This document shows, piece after piece, positions 44,881 through 55,004 of a DNA stretch of 64,000 bases. Positions within the stretch are counted from its first letter, which is position 1; each line of letters opens with the position of its first letter. The stretch comes from Hemerocallis citrina. Its lineage: Eukaryota; Streptophyta; Magnoliopsida; Asparagales; Asphodelaceae. The DNA lies in assembly GCA_017893485.1 (NCBI GenBank), contig CM030365.1, positions 32,517,000-32,580,999 of the forward strand, written 5' to 3'. The notes beneath the pieces were generated by a model. It was not told where the DNA came from. It saw nothing but the letters and a program-made list of their open reading frames with translations, and made no database searches. Position numbers and translations under genes: made by a program.

Positions 44881-47800
44881 GGTCAGTGCCGAGCTTAGGC
44901 TTATAACACGGTCGGTGGCTAGAACGCTCGGCAGCTGGTGCCGAGGCTCGAGACTTGAGAATTTTTTAGAGGTCTTGACTGCCGAACTCAAGCCCTTAAT
45001 ACGGTCGGTGGCAGGAACGCTCGGAGCGGGTGCCGAACTCGCGCCCGTAATACGGTCGGTGCCAAGAACGCTCGGAGCTGGTGCCGAGGCTTCAGACTTG
45101 GAAATTTTTGGAGATCTTGACTGCCGAACTCAAGCCCGTAATACGGTCGGTGGAAGGAACGCTCGGAGCGGGTGCCGAACTCACGCCCGTAATACGGTCG
45201 GTGTCAAGAACGCTCGGAGCTGGTGCCGAGGCTTGAGACTTGGAAATTTTTTGGAGGTCTTGACTGCAGAACTCAAGCCCGTAATACGGTCGGTGGCAGG
45301 AACGCTCGGAGCGGGTGCCGAACTCACGCCCGTAATACGGTCGGTGTCAAGAACGCTCGGAGCTGGTGCCGAGGCTTGAGACTTGGAAAATTTTTAGAGG
45401 TCTTGACTGCCGAACTCAAGCCCATAATACGGTCGGCGGCAGGAACGCTCGGAGCGGGTGCCAAACTCACGCCCGTAATACGGTCGGTGTCAAGAACGCT
45501 CGGAGCTGGTGCCGAGGCTTCAGACTTGGAAATTTTTGGAGATCTTGACTGCCGAACTCAAGCCCGTAATACGGTCGGTGGCAGGAACGCTCGGAGCGGG
45601 TGCCGAACTCACGCCCGTAATACGGTCGGTGTCAAGAACGCTCGGGGCTGGTGCCGAGGCTTCAGACATGGAAATTTTTTAGAGGTCTTGACTGCCGAAC
45701 TCAAGACCGTAATACGGTCGGTGGCAGGAACGCTCGGAGCGGGTGCCGAACTCACGCCCGTAATACGATCGGTGTCAAGAACGCTCGGGGCTGGTGCCGA
45801 GGCTTCAGACTTGGAAATTTTTTAGAGGTCTTGACTGCCGAACTCAAGCCCGTAATACAGTCGGTGGCAGGAACGCTCGGAGCGGGTGCCGAACTCACGC
45901 TCGTAATACGGTCGGTGTCAAGAACGCTCGGAGCTGGTGCCGAGGCTTGAGACTTGGAAATTTTTGGAGATCTTGACTGCCGAACTCAAGCCCGTAATAC
46001 GGTCGGTAGCAGGAATGCTCGGAGTGGGTGCTGAACTCACGCCCGTAATACGGTCGGTGTCAAGAACGCTCGGAGCTGGTGCCGAGGCTTGAGACTTGGA
46101 AATTTTTTGGAGGTCTTGACTGCCGAACTCAAGCCCGTAATACGGTCGGTGGCAGGAACGCTTGGAGTGGGTGCCGAACTCACGCCCGTAATACGGTCGG
46201 TGTCAAGAACGCTCGGGGCTGGTGCCGAGGCTTCAGACTTGGAAATTTTTTAGAGGTCTTGACGGCCGAACTCAAGCCCGTAATACGGTCGGTGGCAGGA
46301 ACGCTCGGAGCGGGTGCTGAACTCACGCCCGTAATACGGTCGGTGTCAAGAACGCTCGGGGCTGGTGCCGAGGCTTCAGACTTGGAAATTTTTTGGAGGT
46401 CTTGACTGCCGAACTCAAGCCCGTAATACGGTCGGTGGCAGGAACGCTCGGAGTGGGTGCCGAACTCACGCCCGTAATACGGTCGGTGTCAAGAACGCTC
46501 GGGGCTGGTGCCGAGGCTTCAGACTTGGAAATTTTTTAGAGGTCTTGACTGCCGAACTCAAGCCCGTAATACGGTCGGTGGCAGGAACGCTCGGAGCGGG
46601 TGCCGAACTCACGCCCGTAATACGGTCGGTGTCAAGAACGCTCGGAGCTGGTGCCGAGGCTTCAGACTTGGAAATTTTTTTGGAGGTCTTGACTGCCGAA
46701 CTCAAGCCCGTAATACGGTCGGTGGCAGGAACGCTCGGAGCTGGTGCCGAACTCACGCCCGTAATACGGTCGGTGTCAAGAACGCTCGGGGCTGGTGCCG
46801 AGGCTTCAGACTTGGAAATTTTTTAGAGGTCTTGACTGCCGAACTCAAGCCCGTAATACGGTCGGTGGCAGGAACGCTCGGAGCGGGTGCCGAACTCACG
46901 CCCGTAATATGGTCGGTGTCAAGAACGCTCGGGGCTGGTGCCGAGGCTTCAGACTTGGAAATTTTTTAGAGGTCTTGACTGCCGAACTCAAGCCCGTAAT
47001 ACAGTCGGTGACAGGAACGCTCGGAGCGGGTGCCGAACTCATGCCCGTAATACGGTCGGTGTCAAGAACGCTCGGGGTTGGTGCCGAGGCTTCAGACTTG
47101 GAAATTTTTTAGAGGTCTTGACTGCCGAACGCAAGCCCGTAATACGGTCGGTGGCAGGAACGCTCAGAGCGGGTGCCGAACTACGCCCGTAATACGGTCG
47201 GTGTCAAGAACGCTCGGAGCTGGTACCGAGGCTTGAGACTTGGAAATTTTTTAGAGGTCTTGACTGCCGAACTCAAGCCCGTAATACGGTCGGTGGCAGG
47301 AACGCTCGGAGCGGGTGCCGAACTCATGCCCGTAATACGGTCGGTGTCAAGAACGCTCGGAGCTGGTGCCGAGGCTTGAGACTTGGAAATTTTTTAGAGG
47401 TCTTGACTGCCGAACTCAAGCCCGTAATACGGTCGGTGGCAGGAACGCTCGGAGCGGGTGCCGAACTCACGCCCGTAATACGGTCAGTGTCAAGAACTCT
47501 CGGAGCTGGTGCCGAGGCTTGAGACTTGGAAATTTTTTAGAGGTCTTGACTGCCGAACTCAAGCCCGTAATACGGTCGGTGGCAGGAACGCTCGGAGCGG
47601 GTTCCGAACTCACGCCCGTAATACGGTCGGTGTCAAGAACGCTCAGAGCTGGTGCCGAGGCTTCAGACTTGGAAATTTTTTAGAGGTCTTGACTGCCGAA
47701 CTCAAGCTCGTAATACGGTCGGTGGCAGGAACGCTCGGAGCGGGTGCCGAACTCACGCCCGTAATACGGTCGGTGTCAAGAACGCTCGGAGCTGGTGCCG

Positions 47801-48101
47801 AGGCTTGAGACTTGGAAATTTTTTAGAGGTCTTGACTGCCGAACTCAAGCCCGTAATACGGTCGGTGGCAGGAACGCTCGGAGCGGGTGCCGAACTCACG
47901 CCCGTAATACGGTCGGTGTCAAGAACGCTCGGAGCTGGTGCCGAGGCTTCAGACTTGGAAATTTTTTTGGAGGTCTTGACTGCCGAACTCAAGCCCGTAA
48001 TATGGTCGGTGGCAGGAACGCTCGGAGCGGGTGCCGAACCGACGCCCGTAATACGGTCGGTGTCAAGAACGCTCGGAGCTGGTGCCGAGGCTTCAGACTC
48101 G
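44881..48101. repeat. 143-bp tandem array, ~22 copies, in Tat-B
   Basis: Landmark GAGGCTTNAGACTTGG recurs at a nearly constant 143 bp from about 44947 to 48090 (about 23 occurrences). Each unit is two related parts: about 51 bp (CGTAATACGGTCGGTGGCAG, then a GGAGCGGGTGCCGAACTCACG part) and about 92 bp (CGTAATACGGTCGGTGTCAA ... GGAGCTGGTGCCGAGGCTT ... GAGGTCTTGACTGCCGAACT). Since 143 is not a multiple of 3 the frame rotates, and the many overlapping 60-233-residue ORFs are artefacts. Divergent copies appear again at 51905-52165, on the far side of the antisense gene. Confidence 0.95.
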
Positions 48102-48472
48102 ACGGTTCTGACGGATGTGACGGCCTCTGGGTTTCTGACAGATGTGATGTCCATTAATGCTGCGTCTCCTGGGCTTTTGCTGATGTGACTGTCATTAATG
48201 AGCCGTTCGTCCAGGCGTGGCAAACGAGGCGAAGATTGGAGTCGCCTTTTGTCGTTTTGTGGGAGTGGGCCTGTGGTAAAGGCCCGTTAACCTCGATTGA
48301 CGCGCTGGTCTCTCTATAAAACCCCCACCCTCTCTTCATTTTTTACTCTTCCACTCTTCGCTCTGTTGTTTTGATTTGCTCTTGCTAGAGTTCCAGGTGA
48401 TCGCTGATCTTTTTCCGGCGAGCTTTCCGACGACATCTCCGTTAAGGTAACTTATATTTTTAGTTTCTAAAC
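48102..48472 (+). promoter_or_regulatory. Promoter and leader of the antisense gene
   Basis: After the last array unit, unique sequence leads to a TATA box, TATAAAA at 48315-48321 (context TCTCTATAAAACCCCC), then a CT-rich stretch (CCTCTCTTCATTTTTTACTC) where transcription probably starts near 48345-48350. The leader has no ATG before 48473 that opens a long frame. The arrangement looks like an ordinary plant core promoter, facing opposite to the LTR promoter. Confidence 0.65.
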
Positions 48473-50593
48473 ATGTCTGTCTCCGTCTCCTCTTCTTCAT
48501 CCGAGCCCTCCCTTGAAGTCACCGAAGCTCCGACCTCTAGCCGACCTCATACAAGCAAGAAGGTGTTCGGCAAAGATTCTATCGTGGTGGAGCCGAAGCG
48601 CATGCTGGAGTTCGGCAGATTACCAGGGCCGCTGACTGGGCTTCACAGAGTTCGGGAACTTCCGGAGGAGGATGCCGAACGCATTGTGTACGGGAGGGCC
48701 CGGACATTCGAGGAGAATCTGGCGAGGAAGATGACAGAGGCTGATGAGACAGTGTCGATCCTTCGCGAAGAGGACTTGGGAGTGATCCGGGACTGCTTTC
48801 AGATCCCGGAGGAGTACGAGCTTATATTGCCGGGTCCCGGCATTAGGGCCAACTCGTCGCTGCCGGTGACCGTGTGTTGCTGGCCGGTCGACGCCTTCAT
48901 AGCCAGGGCTCGGCTGCCTCTCCATCCGTTCGCGGTTGCTGTATTAAGATGGGTTGGGGTCAGCCCCATCCAACTTATGCCGAACGCATGGAGAGTGATA
49001 AACGGCTTCGTACTTCACTTCCAAGCCGCAGGGATTCAGCCGGAGCTGAACGTGCTTCGGACCATCTACCAGCCACATCAGGGGAACAGGTCGGCGTACC
49101 GGTACTATTTGACTCCGAGGCACGGAGATTGGCTCGTCGTGTGCCCTGATTCCATCAAGTACTGGTGCGAGAAGTACCTTCTGGTACGTAGTCCGGAGGC
49201 CTGGCCTATTCCCGTTAGCTGGGTGGAGGGTGTGCCGAAGAAGGTGAAGGCGCTACCGACACTTCGGCCCGAAGAGGAGGAGGCTGTACGGGTACTCCTG
49301 GGTCGGCCAAAGCTTGACTGGAAGGATCTGACCGAGGACGTCCTGTTCAGGGGAGGGCTCGTTCATGCCGATCCCAGTACGCGGCTTCCTTTATTTATTA
49401 TCGTTGTTTTACTTCTTGCGCTTCATTCTTCATGGTTTGTTCCGAACTAATCAACTTGTCTTATGGTGCAGAGTCTATGGATTATCAGGCAGTGTTGGCG
49501 CTGAGGGCAGGCCTCGCCAACAAGGCACCGAAGAAGAGGAAGAGGGTGGTCTCCAAGCTGTCCGCGGCAAAGGCTCCGAAGGTCACGGAGGTGGCCGAAG
49601 AGGTAGAGATCCTGGAGAGCCCCACTCCTGAGGGCGGGGTTGCTTCGTCGTCGACCAAGGTCGGCGAATTTCCCATCGCCGCGGCCCTCACTATGGCGAC
49701 GCCGCCGCTGACGAGGGCGGCCGAGGAGCTTCTGACCGAGGCTCACAAGAGGATCCACGTTCTGGACTGGCAGGTTCGGAAGCACGACGAGTTCCTCGGG
49801 AATTCTTTGGCGAGCATGGAGGCCATCAAGCACCTCGCCACGCCGAAGGACCGGGCGGCAGTGGAGGCCGGACAGGAGGGAGACGACGTTATCGAGATAG
49901 CGCGCTCGGCGGTGTCGGTGAGTGTTGGGCTATCCCCCCTTTTTTATGCCGAACTTCTTAAGTCGTAATTTTTATGAGTTTCTCGCCCTCTAATCGCAGA
50001 TCGTCGTTCACTTTGGGCACCTCACCGAGAGGCTGGCGGCCCAAGAGAAGGAGATGAAGAAGGAGAACGACCAGGCTCGGAGTGAGAAGGTCCAGATTAA
50101 GAACGAGCTCGACAAGCTCGAGCTGAACTTCGAGGCGATGTCGGCGAGGGTTGCCTACCTCGAGGACAGGGTCGCGACGCTGGAGGGCCAACTTCTTCAG
50201 CAGAAGGAGGAGGCGGCCAGGCAGTTGGCAGAGGCGGCCGAGGCCAAAGCGGCGGCGGTGAAGCAGGCGGAGGATGCGACCATGGAGAAGGCGCAAGGCT
50301 ACCTCGCCCAGAATATGGCCAAGGCCTTCGCCGACGCTATCGCCCGGGTGACGGAGGCCTACCCCCACATGGACTGCTCGGGTTGGAGGCTGTTCCCGGG
50401 GCACGTTGAAGGCTTCGACCCCGAATCAGAGGGGGAAGAAGAAGAAGAGGAGGAGAGGGGCGACGACGAGCCTTTGGTCGATCCCCCCGTCGGAGCTCAG
50501 GGGTCGGTGGTTACCCCCTTGGCGACGGCAGCCCCTTCGGAAGTGGCGTCCCCGACCCCCACTCGCCGCCCTGGGAAAGAGGTCGAGCCCTGA
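48473..50593 (+). CDS. Antisense extra gene of Tat-B (putative gypsy-type transposon / Transposase_28-like), 3 exons
   Basis: Three exons on the strand opposite gag-pol: 48473-49376, 49472-49917, 50000-50593 (stop TGA). Introns of 95 nt (GTACGC...GTGCAG, T-rich, with an ACTAATC branch-like word) and 82 nt (GTGAGT...TCGCAG) keep the frame exactly (phases 1 and 0), giving about 647 residues. Exon 1 matches the plant family called putative gypsy type transposon (PF04195-like): ...LPLHPFAVAVLRWVGVSPIQ... followed by LMPNAWRVINGF and an R-YYLTPR-GDWLVV region. Exon 2 has a basic PKKRKR cluster (about residues 321-326), a likely nuclear localisation signal. Exon 3 is a long coiled coil (LEDRVATLEGQLLQQKEEAA region) with a Glu-rich acidic tail. 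Function is unknown; Tat elements are known to carry such extra ORFs, sense or antisense. The frame is undamaged, unlike gag-pol. Confidence 0.82.
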
Positions 50594-50834
50594 CTTCGTT
50601 TGTTGTTTCTCTCCTCTTTTTTTTTTTTTTTTGCTTTTTGACGTGTAATGCCTAATAGCGGACTGGCCACCGCTACCTTTTTTGAAATGAATGAAAAACA
50701 TTACTTTTTGGGCTCGATTTCGTGTCTTTGTCCGTTGATTGTTGAGTGCTCGAGCATTTGTTTGAAAGAAACCCCCGAAGTCTGGGACTTAGACAACGCC
50801 TGAATTTTTGTTGCTTGTTCGCGTTTCTTTTCAG
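50594..50834 (+). other. Spacer or alternative third intron of the antisense gene
   Basis: Holds a T14 run, AATGAAAAAC-type words that could serve as weak poly(A) signals, and ends in TTTCTTTTCAG (AG at 50833-50834), a strong 3' splice site. A candidate donor GAG|GTCGAG at 50582 just before the stop codon is in the matching phase (0). Confidence 0.45.
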
Positions 50835-51755
50835 CTCGTCGTGGTAGCCCAAGGGATCGAGCGTACAGGGTCGGATGACAAGGTTCGCGCCGAGGCGGGC
50901 CTCGGGGCGACGAGGCTAAGTCTGGCGAAGTGTAGAGAGCGACTTTACGAAGTCGAGCTGGGACTGCGCCGAGCCGAAAGCGAGCGAAGCCAGCTTCAGC
51001 TCATCTTAGGGCAGCGGGACAGCGACATTCGGTGTCTGGAAGGCAGGATTGCTGAGATGACCCCCTCGAGTAAGGACGAGGGTTCGCCGGCAGCCTTTAC
51101 CAGCAGTCTTCGGACCAAGTGCTTTCGCCACACATTGTCGAAGGTAACGGCGGAGAGGGACAATCTGCTTTCGGAGATTCAGCATTTGCAAACTGTGGAG
51201 ACTGAGCTTCGGACGGAAGGAGAGGAGCTGACGACTAAGGTGGTCAAGCTTATAGCTGAACGGGATGAATTGGCGGCTGAAGTCGATGTGTTGAAGAGAG
51301 CCACTGTTGATAGGAGCATCGAAGTTACTCATCTTCGTCATCTCATCGCGAGCCACGTAGGTGTTCTGAGCTCGGCAGTACCGGCCTGCTTCGAGGTCGA
51401 GGCGCAAGATGGCTCATTGAGGGGTCGGATCTCCGAACTGGAAGCAGAGGTAGCTCGCCTCAAACCGCGTTCGGGGCCAATTAATGTGAGGAGCACTTTA
51501 TGTACCCGAGCGGAGAGTGAGCGTGGCATCACTTTTTACGAGATGGCGACCCGTGCGAGCCTCGGTCATCCGAGCCCGGGGGACTCGCAGAGTTCAGTGG
51601 CCATTTCGTCGAGCGGCGCATCCGTCGGCGTGGCTGCCAGAAGCAGTGCCGAGGACACGTCCCAACTTGCTGGCCTGAGATCGGGTTTCGGAGGCAAACG
51701 TCGTCGACCTCAAGTGTCCTTGAAGAGGAGCATCCCTGCGCCTCGAAGGCGTTGA
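50835..51755 (+). CDS. Coiled-coil ORF, probable fourth exon of the antisense gene
   Basis: Open from the 3' splice site at 50835 (also from an ATG at 50808) to TGA at 51755, about 306 residues. Heptad-like segments rich in Glu, Leu and Arg (RLYEVELGLRRAESERSQLQ; TAERDNLLSEIQHLQ; RDELAAEVDVLKR; ISELEAEVARLK) form a long coiled coil, followed by a Ser-rich linker and a basic end (GGKRRRPQ, PAPRRR). Splicing 50582-50834 out would join it in frame to exon 3 and give a protein of about 950 residues; otherwise it is a separate ORF. No known enzyme domain. It follows the same direction and codon style as exons 1-3. Confidence 0.6.
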   Translation, partial: LVVVAQGIERTGSDDKVRAEAGLGATRLSLAKCRERLYEVELGLRRAESERSQLQLILGQRDSDIRCLEGRIAEMTPSSKDEGSPAAFTSSLRTKCFRHTLSKVTAERDNLLSEIQHLQTVETELRTEGEELTTKVVKLIAERDELAAEVDVLKRATVDRSIEVTHLRHLIASHVGVLSSAVPACFEVEAQDGSLRGRISELEAEVARLKPRSGPINVRSTLCTRAESERGITFYEMATRASLGHPSPGDSQSSVAISSSGASVGVAARSSAEDTSQLAGLRSGFGGKRRRPQVSLKRSIPAPRRR

Positions 51756-51847
51756 TGGCTCCGAGTTCGGTGTCTTGTAATTTTCGTTTTTCAGCTCCTT
51801 GTAATCTTTAGTATCTTGTAATCTTGATGTATGTAAGGGTTGCTTTT

Positions 51848-51854
51848 AATAAAA
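51848..51854 (+). terminator. Poly(A) signal of the antisense gene
   Basis: AATAAAA about 95 bp after the 51755 stop, preceded by TTGTAATCTT-type upstream elements repeated three times (51776-51825). Confidence 0.55.
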
Positions 51855-51904
51855 TTGGAATCGATTTAATCGTCGCCGTATCGTAGTTGCCCAATTTTTG
51901 TTCT

Positions 51905-52165
51905 AGTCGTGGAGTTGTGGAACCGAGATTTGAGACTTGGCATTTTTGACTGGTCTTGACTGCCGAACTCAAGCCCGCAATACGGTCGGTGGTAGGAACG
52001 CTCGGAGCGGGTGCCGAGCTCACGTCCGTAATACGGTCGGTGTCAAGAACGCTCGGTAGCTAGTGCCGAGGCTTGTGACTTGTTGATTCCTCAATTGATC
52101 TTGAATGCCGAACTTAAGCGTGTAATGCGGTCGGTGTCGAGAACGCTCGGTAGCTAGTGCCGAGT
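51905..52165. repeat. Divergent 143-bp-type units downstream of the antisense gene
   Basis: GACTTGGCATTTTTGACTGG, GGTCTTGACTGCCGAACTCA and CGTAATACGGTCGGTGTCAA words show about two units related to the 44881-48101 array but diverged. Confidence 0.85.
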
Positions 52166-53965
52166 GTTGGAGTCCGAACCTTTCAACGGCTGTGGGAGCA
52201 ACTCCAAATGGCGAACTAAATCTTGTTCGCTTAGGAGCGAACTTGCAAAGTAGAATCGAGCCGAGTGTTGGACTCCGGAACCATTGTTAATTCAGAAGGC
52301 GTAGGAGCAATTCCGAATGGCGAATCACTTCTAGCTCGCTTAGTAGCAAACTTGCGAAGTGGAACCGAACCAAGTGTTGGACTCCGTACCATTCAACGGC
52401 TGTGGGAGCAATTCCGAATGGCGAACTACCTCGTGTTTGCTTAGGAGCGAACTTGCAAAGTAGAATCGAGCCAAGTGTTGGACTCCGGAACCATTGTTAA
52501 TTCAGAAGGCGTAGGAGCAATTCTGAATGGCGAATCACTTCTAGCTCGCTTAGTAGCGAACTTGCGAAGTGGAATCGAACCAAGTGTTGGACTCCGTACC
52601 ATTCAACGGCTGTGGGAGCAATTCCGAATGGCGAACTACCTCGTGTTTGCTTAGGAGCGAACTTGCAAAGTAGAATCGAGCCAAGTGTTGGACTCCGGAA
52701 CCATTGTTAATTCAGGAGGCGTAGGAGCAATTCCGAATGGCGAATCACTTCTAGCTCGCTTAGTAGCGAACTTGCGAAGTGGAATCGAACCAAGTGTTGG
52801 ACTCCGTACCATTCAACGGCTGTGGGAGAAATTCCGAATGGCGAACTACCTCGTGTTTGCTTAGGAGCGAACTTGCAAAGTAGAATCGAGCCAAGTGTTG
52901 GACTCCGGAACCATTGTTAATTCAGGAGGCGTAGGAGCAATTCTGAATGGCGAATCACTTCTAGCTCGCTTAGTAGCGAACTTGCAAAGTGGAATCGAAC
53001 CAAGTGTTGGACTCCGTACCATTCAACGGCTGTGGGAGCAATTCCGAATGGCGAACTACCTCGTGTTTGCTTAGGAGCGAACTTGCAAAGTAGAATCGAG
53101 CCGAGTGTTGGACTCCGGAACCATTGTTAATTCAGAAGGCGTAGGAGCAATTCCGAATGGCGAATCACTTCTAGCTCGCTTAGTAGCGAACTTGCGAAGT
53201 GGAATCGAACCAAGTGTTGGACTCCGTACCATTCAACGGCTGTGGGAGCAATTCCGAATGGCGAACTACCTCGTGTTTGCTTAGGAGCGAACTTGCAAAG
53301 TAGAATCGAGCCAAGTGTTGGACTCTGGAACCATTGTTAATTCAGAAGGCGTAGGAGCAATTCCGAATGGCGAATCACTTCTAGCTCGCTTAGTAGCGAA
53401 CTTGCGAAGTGGAATCGAACCAAGTGTTGGACTCCGTACCATTCAACGGCTGTGGGAGCAATTCCGAATGGCGAACTACCTCGTGTTTGCTTAGGAGCGA
53501 ACTTGCAAAGTAGAATCGAGCCAAGTATTGGACTCCGGAACCATTGTTAATTCAGGAGGCGTAGGAGCAATTCCGAATGGCGAATCACTTCTAGCTCGCT
53601 TAGTAGCGAACTTGCGAAGTGGAATCGAACCAAGTGTTGGATTCCGTACCATTCAACGGCTGTGGGAGCAATTTCGAATGGCGAACTACCTCGTGTTTGC
53701 TTAGGAGCGAACTTGCAAAGTAGAATCGAGCCAAGTGTTGGACTCCGGAACCATTGTTAATTCAGGAGGTGTAGGAGCAATTCCGAATGGCGAATCACTT
53801 CTAGCTCGCTTAGTAGCGAACTTGCAAAGTGGAATCGAACCAAGTGTTGGACTCCGTACCATTCAACGGCTGTGGGAGGAATTCCGAATGGCGAACTACC
53901 TCGTGTTTGCTTAGGAGCGAACTTGCAAAGTAGAATCGAGCCAAGTGTTGGACTCCGGAAACATT
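52166..53965. repeat. 210-bp dimeric tandem array, ~8.5 copies, in Tat-B
   Basis: The landmark ACTCCGTACCATTCAACGGC recurs every 210 bp (52381, 52591, 52801, 53011, 53221, 53431, 53641, 53851), with an earlier divergent copy at about 52171. Each unit is a dimer of two related halves of about 100-110 bp, both with GTGTTGGACTCCG, GGAGCAATTCCGAATGGCGA and GCGAACTTGC words. Units are nearly identical, so the array was homogenised recently. Monomers related to the halves form the 114-bp array of Tat-A. Confidence 0.95.
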
Positions 53966-54143
53966 GTGGGATTAAAGAGTTAGAAGTAGAGAGTTGTGAT
54001 AGTAGTGAAAACATGAAAAACTTTATTTATTAATATCTAATGATCGGCTGCTTCTAAAGTTGCTAGCCGTTATTACAATGAAGAAATAAAAAGAAAAATC
54101 ACTACTAGTAAAAGGAAGGGGATGGTTCGACATCTCGAGTTAC
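53966..54143 (-). other. Tat-B sequence after pol (3' UTR start)
   Basis: AT-rich stretch with AATAAA words on the minus strand, between the integrase stop and the 210-bp array. Confidence 0.5.
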
Positions 54144-55001
54144 TTAGAGAGGCGTAGGTGCCTTCTCTTGGTATTTCAAAAGATGGTCGGCATTCCAAGT
54201 CCTGGGAATTTCTCTGCCTTCGAGATCTTCTAGCTTGTACGCGCCGGGGCGGATCACTTTTGAGATTTTGTACGGTCCCTCCCAATTCGGGGCCAGTTTG
54301 CTTTTCTGTCCGGGGAACGAGATGGCCAATTTTCGGAGGACGAGATCCCCTTCTTTGAGATCCGTTGGGCGGACCCTTTTGTTGTATGCTAGCTCGATCC
54401 TCCTTCGGTAAGCTTGCTGGCGTATGGCCGCTCTCTCTCTGATTTCATCTATCAGATCTAAGCTTGCTCTGAGCTCTCTAGCGTTCTGCTCTTCTTCATA
54501 AGCTATCAGACGAGGAGAGAGTATCCCGACTTCCAAGGGGATGATGACCTCGGCCCCATAGGTGAGATTAAACGGGCTCTCGCCTGTTGGGGTCCGCTTG
54601 GTGGTACGGTGATTCCAGAGCACATTCGGCAGCTGATCGACCCACAGTCCTTTGGAACACTTGTCTAATCTCTTCTTGATGCCCGAAAGAATCTGTCGGT
54701 TGGCATTCTCGGCCTGGCCATTCGACTGAGGATGGGAGACGGAAGAGAATCGGTGTTGTATGGAGAGGTCTTCACATAGAGCCTGAAAGACGGCTCCAGT
54801 AAACTGTGTCCCATTATCCGTGACTATGACTCGGGGAACACCGAACCGGCAAATCACATTTTTCCAGAAGAATTGAACGACCCTATGCTCGGTGATTGTA
54901 GCCAGGGGCTCGGCTTCTATCCATTTAGAGAAGTAGTCGACCGCCACGACCAGGAATTTTAGCTGTCCGGGGGCTGGTGGAAACGGCCCTAGTAAATCCA
55001 T
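54144..55001 (-). CDS. Tat-B integrase catalytic core and C-terminus
   Basis: A 285-residue ORF in the same frame as the ORF to its right, separated only by a TAG at 55005-55007. It holds the DDE core: AVDYFSKWIEAEPL (first Asp), VIVTDNGTQF (second Asp, 54808-54822), then SHPQSNGQAENANRQIL (Glu) at the usual D,D-35-E spacing. The C-terminal part (LKEGDLVLRK, then KLAPNWEGPYKI) is the GPY/F-like module. It joins retrotransposon DNA to chromosomal targets. The ORF start (MDLLGPFP) is internal to the true polyprotein: the family usually has a Trp just before this segment, and TGG to TAG would explain the stop. Confidence 0.93.
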   Translation of the reverse strand: MDLLGPFPPAPGQLKFLVVAVDYFSKWIEAEPLATITEHRVVQFFWKNVICRFGVPRVIVTDNGTQFTGAVFQALCEDLSIQHRFSSVSHPQSNGQAENANRQILSGIKKRLDKCSKGLWVDQLPNVLWNHRTTKRTPTGESPFNLTYGAEVIIPLEVGILSPRLIAYEEEQNARELRASLDLIDEIRERAAIRQQAYRRRIELAYNKRVRPTDLKEGDLVLRKLAISFPGQKSKLAPNWEGPYKISKVIRPGAYKLEDLEGREIPRTWNADHLLKYQEKAPTPL

Positions 55002-55004
55002 CCC

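Noticed and set aside
44881..48101. CRISPR array
   Set aside because: Contiguous 143-bp units without unique spacers, in a plant retrotransposon.
44678..48223. Many long overlapping ORFs on both strands (up to 233 residues)
   Set aside because: They come from the GC-rich 143-bp array, whose length is not a multiple of three. The same peptides appear in rotating frames, with no start, promoter or codon signal of their own.
52166..53965. Centromeric satellite
   Set aside because: The array lies inside one Tat-B copy between pol and the antisense gene. No evidence of a long free array here.
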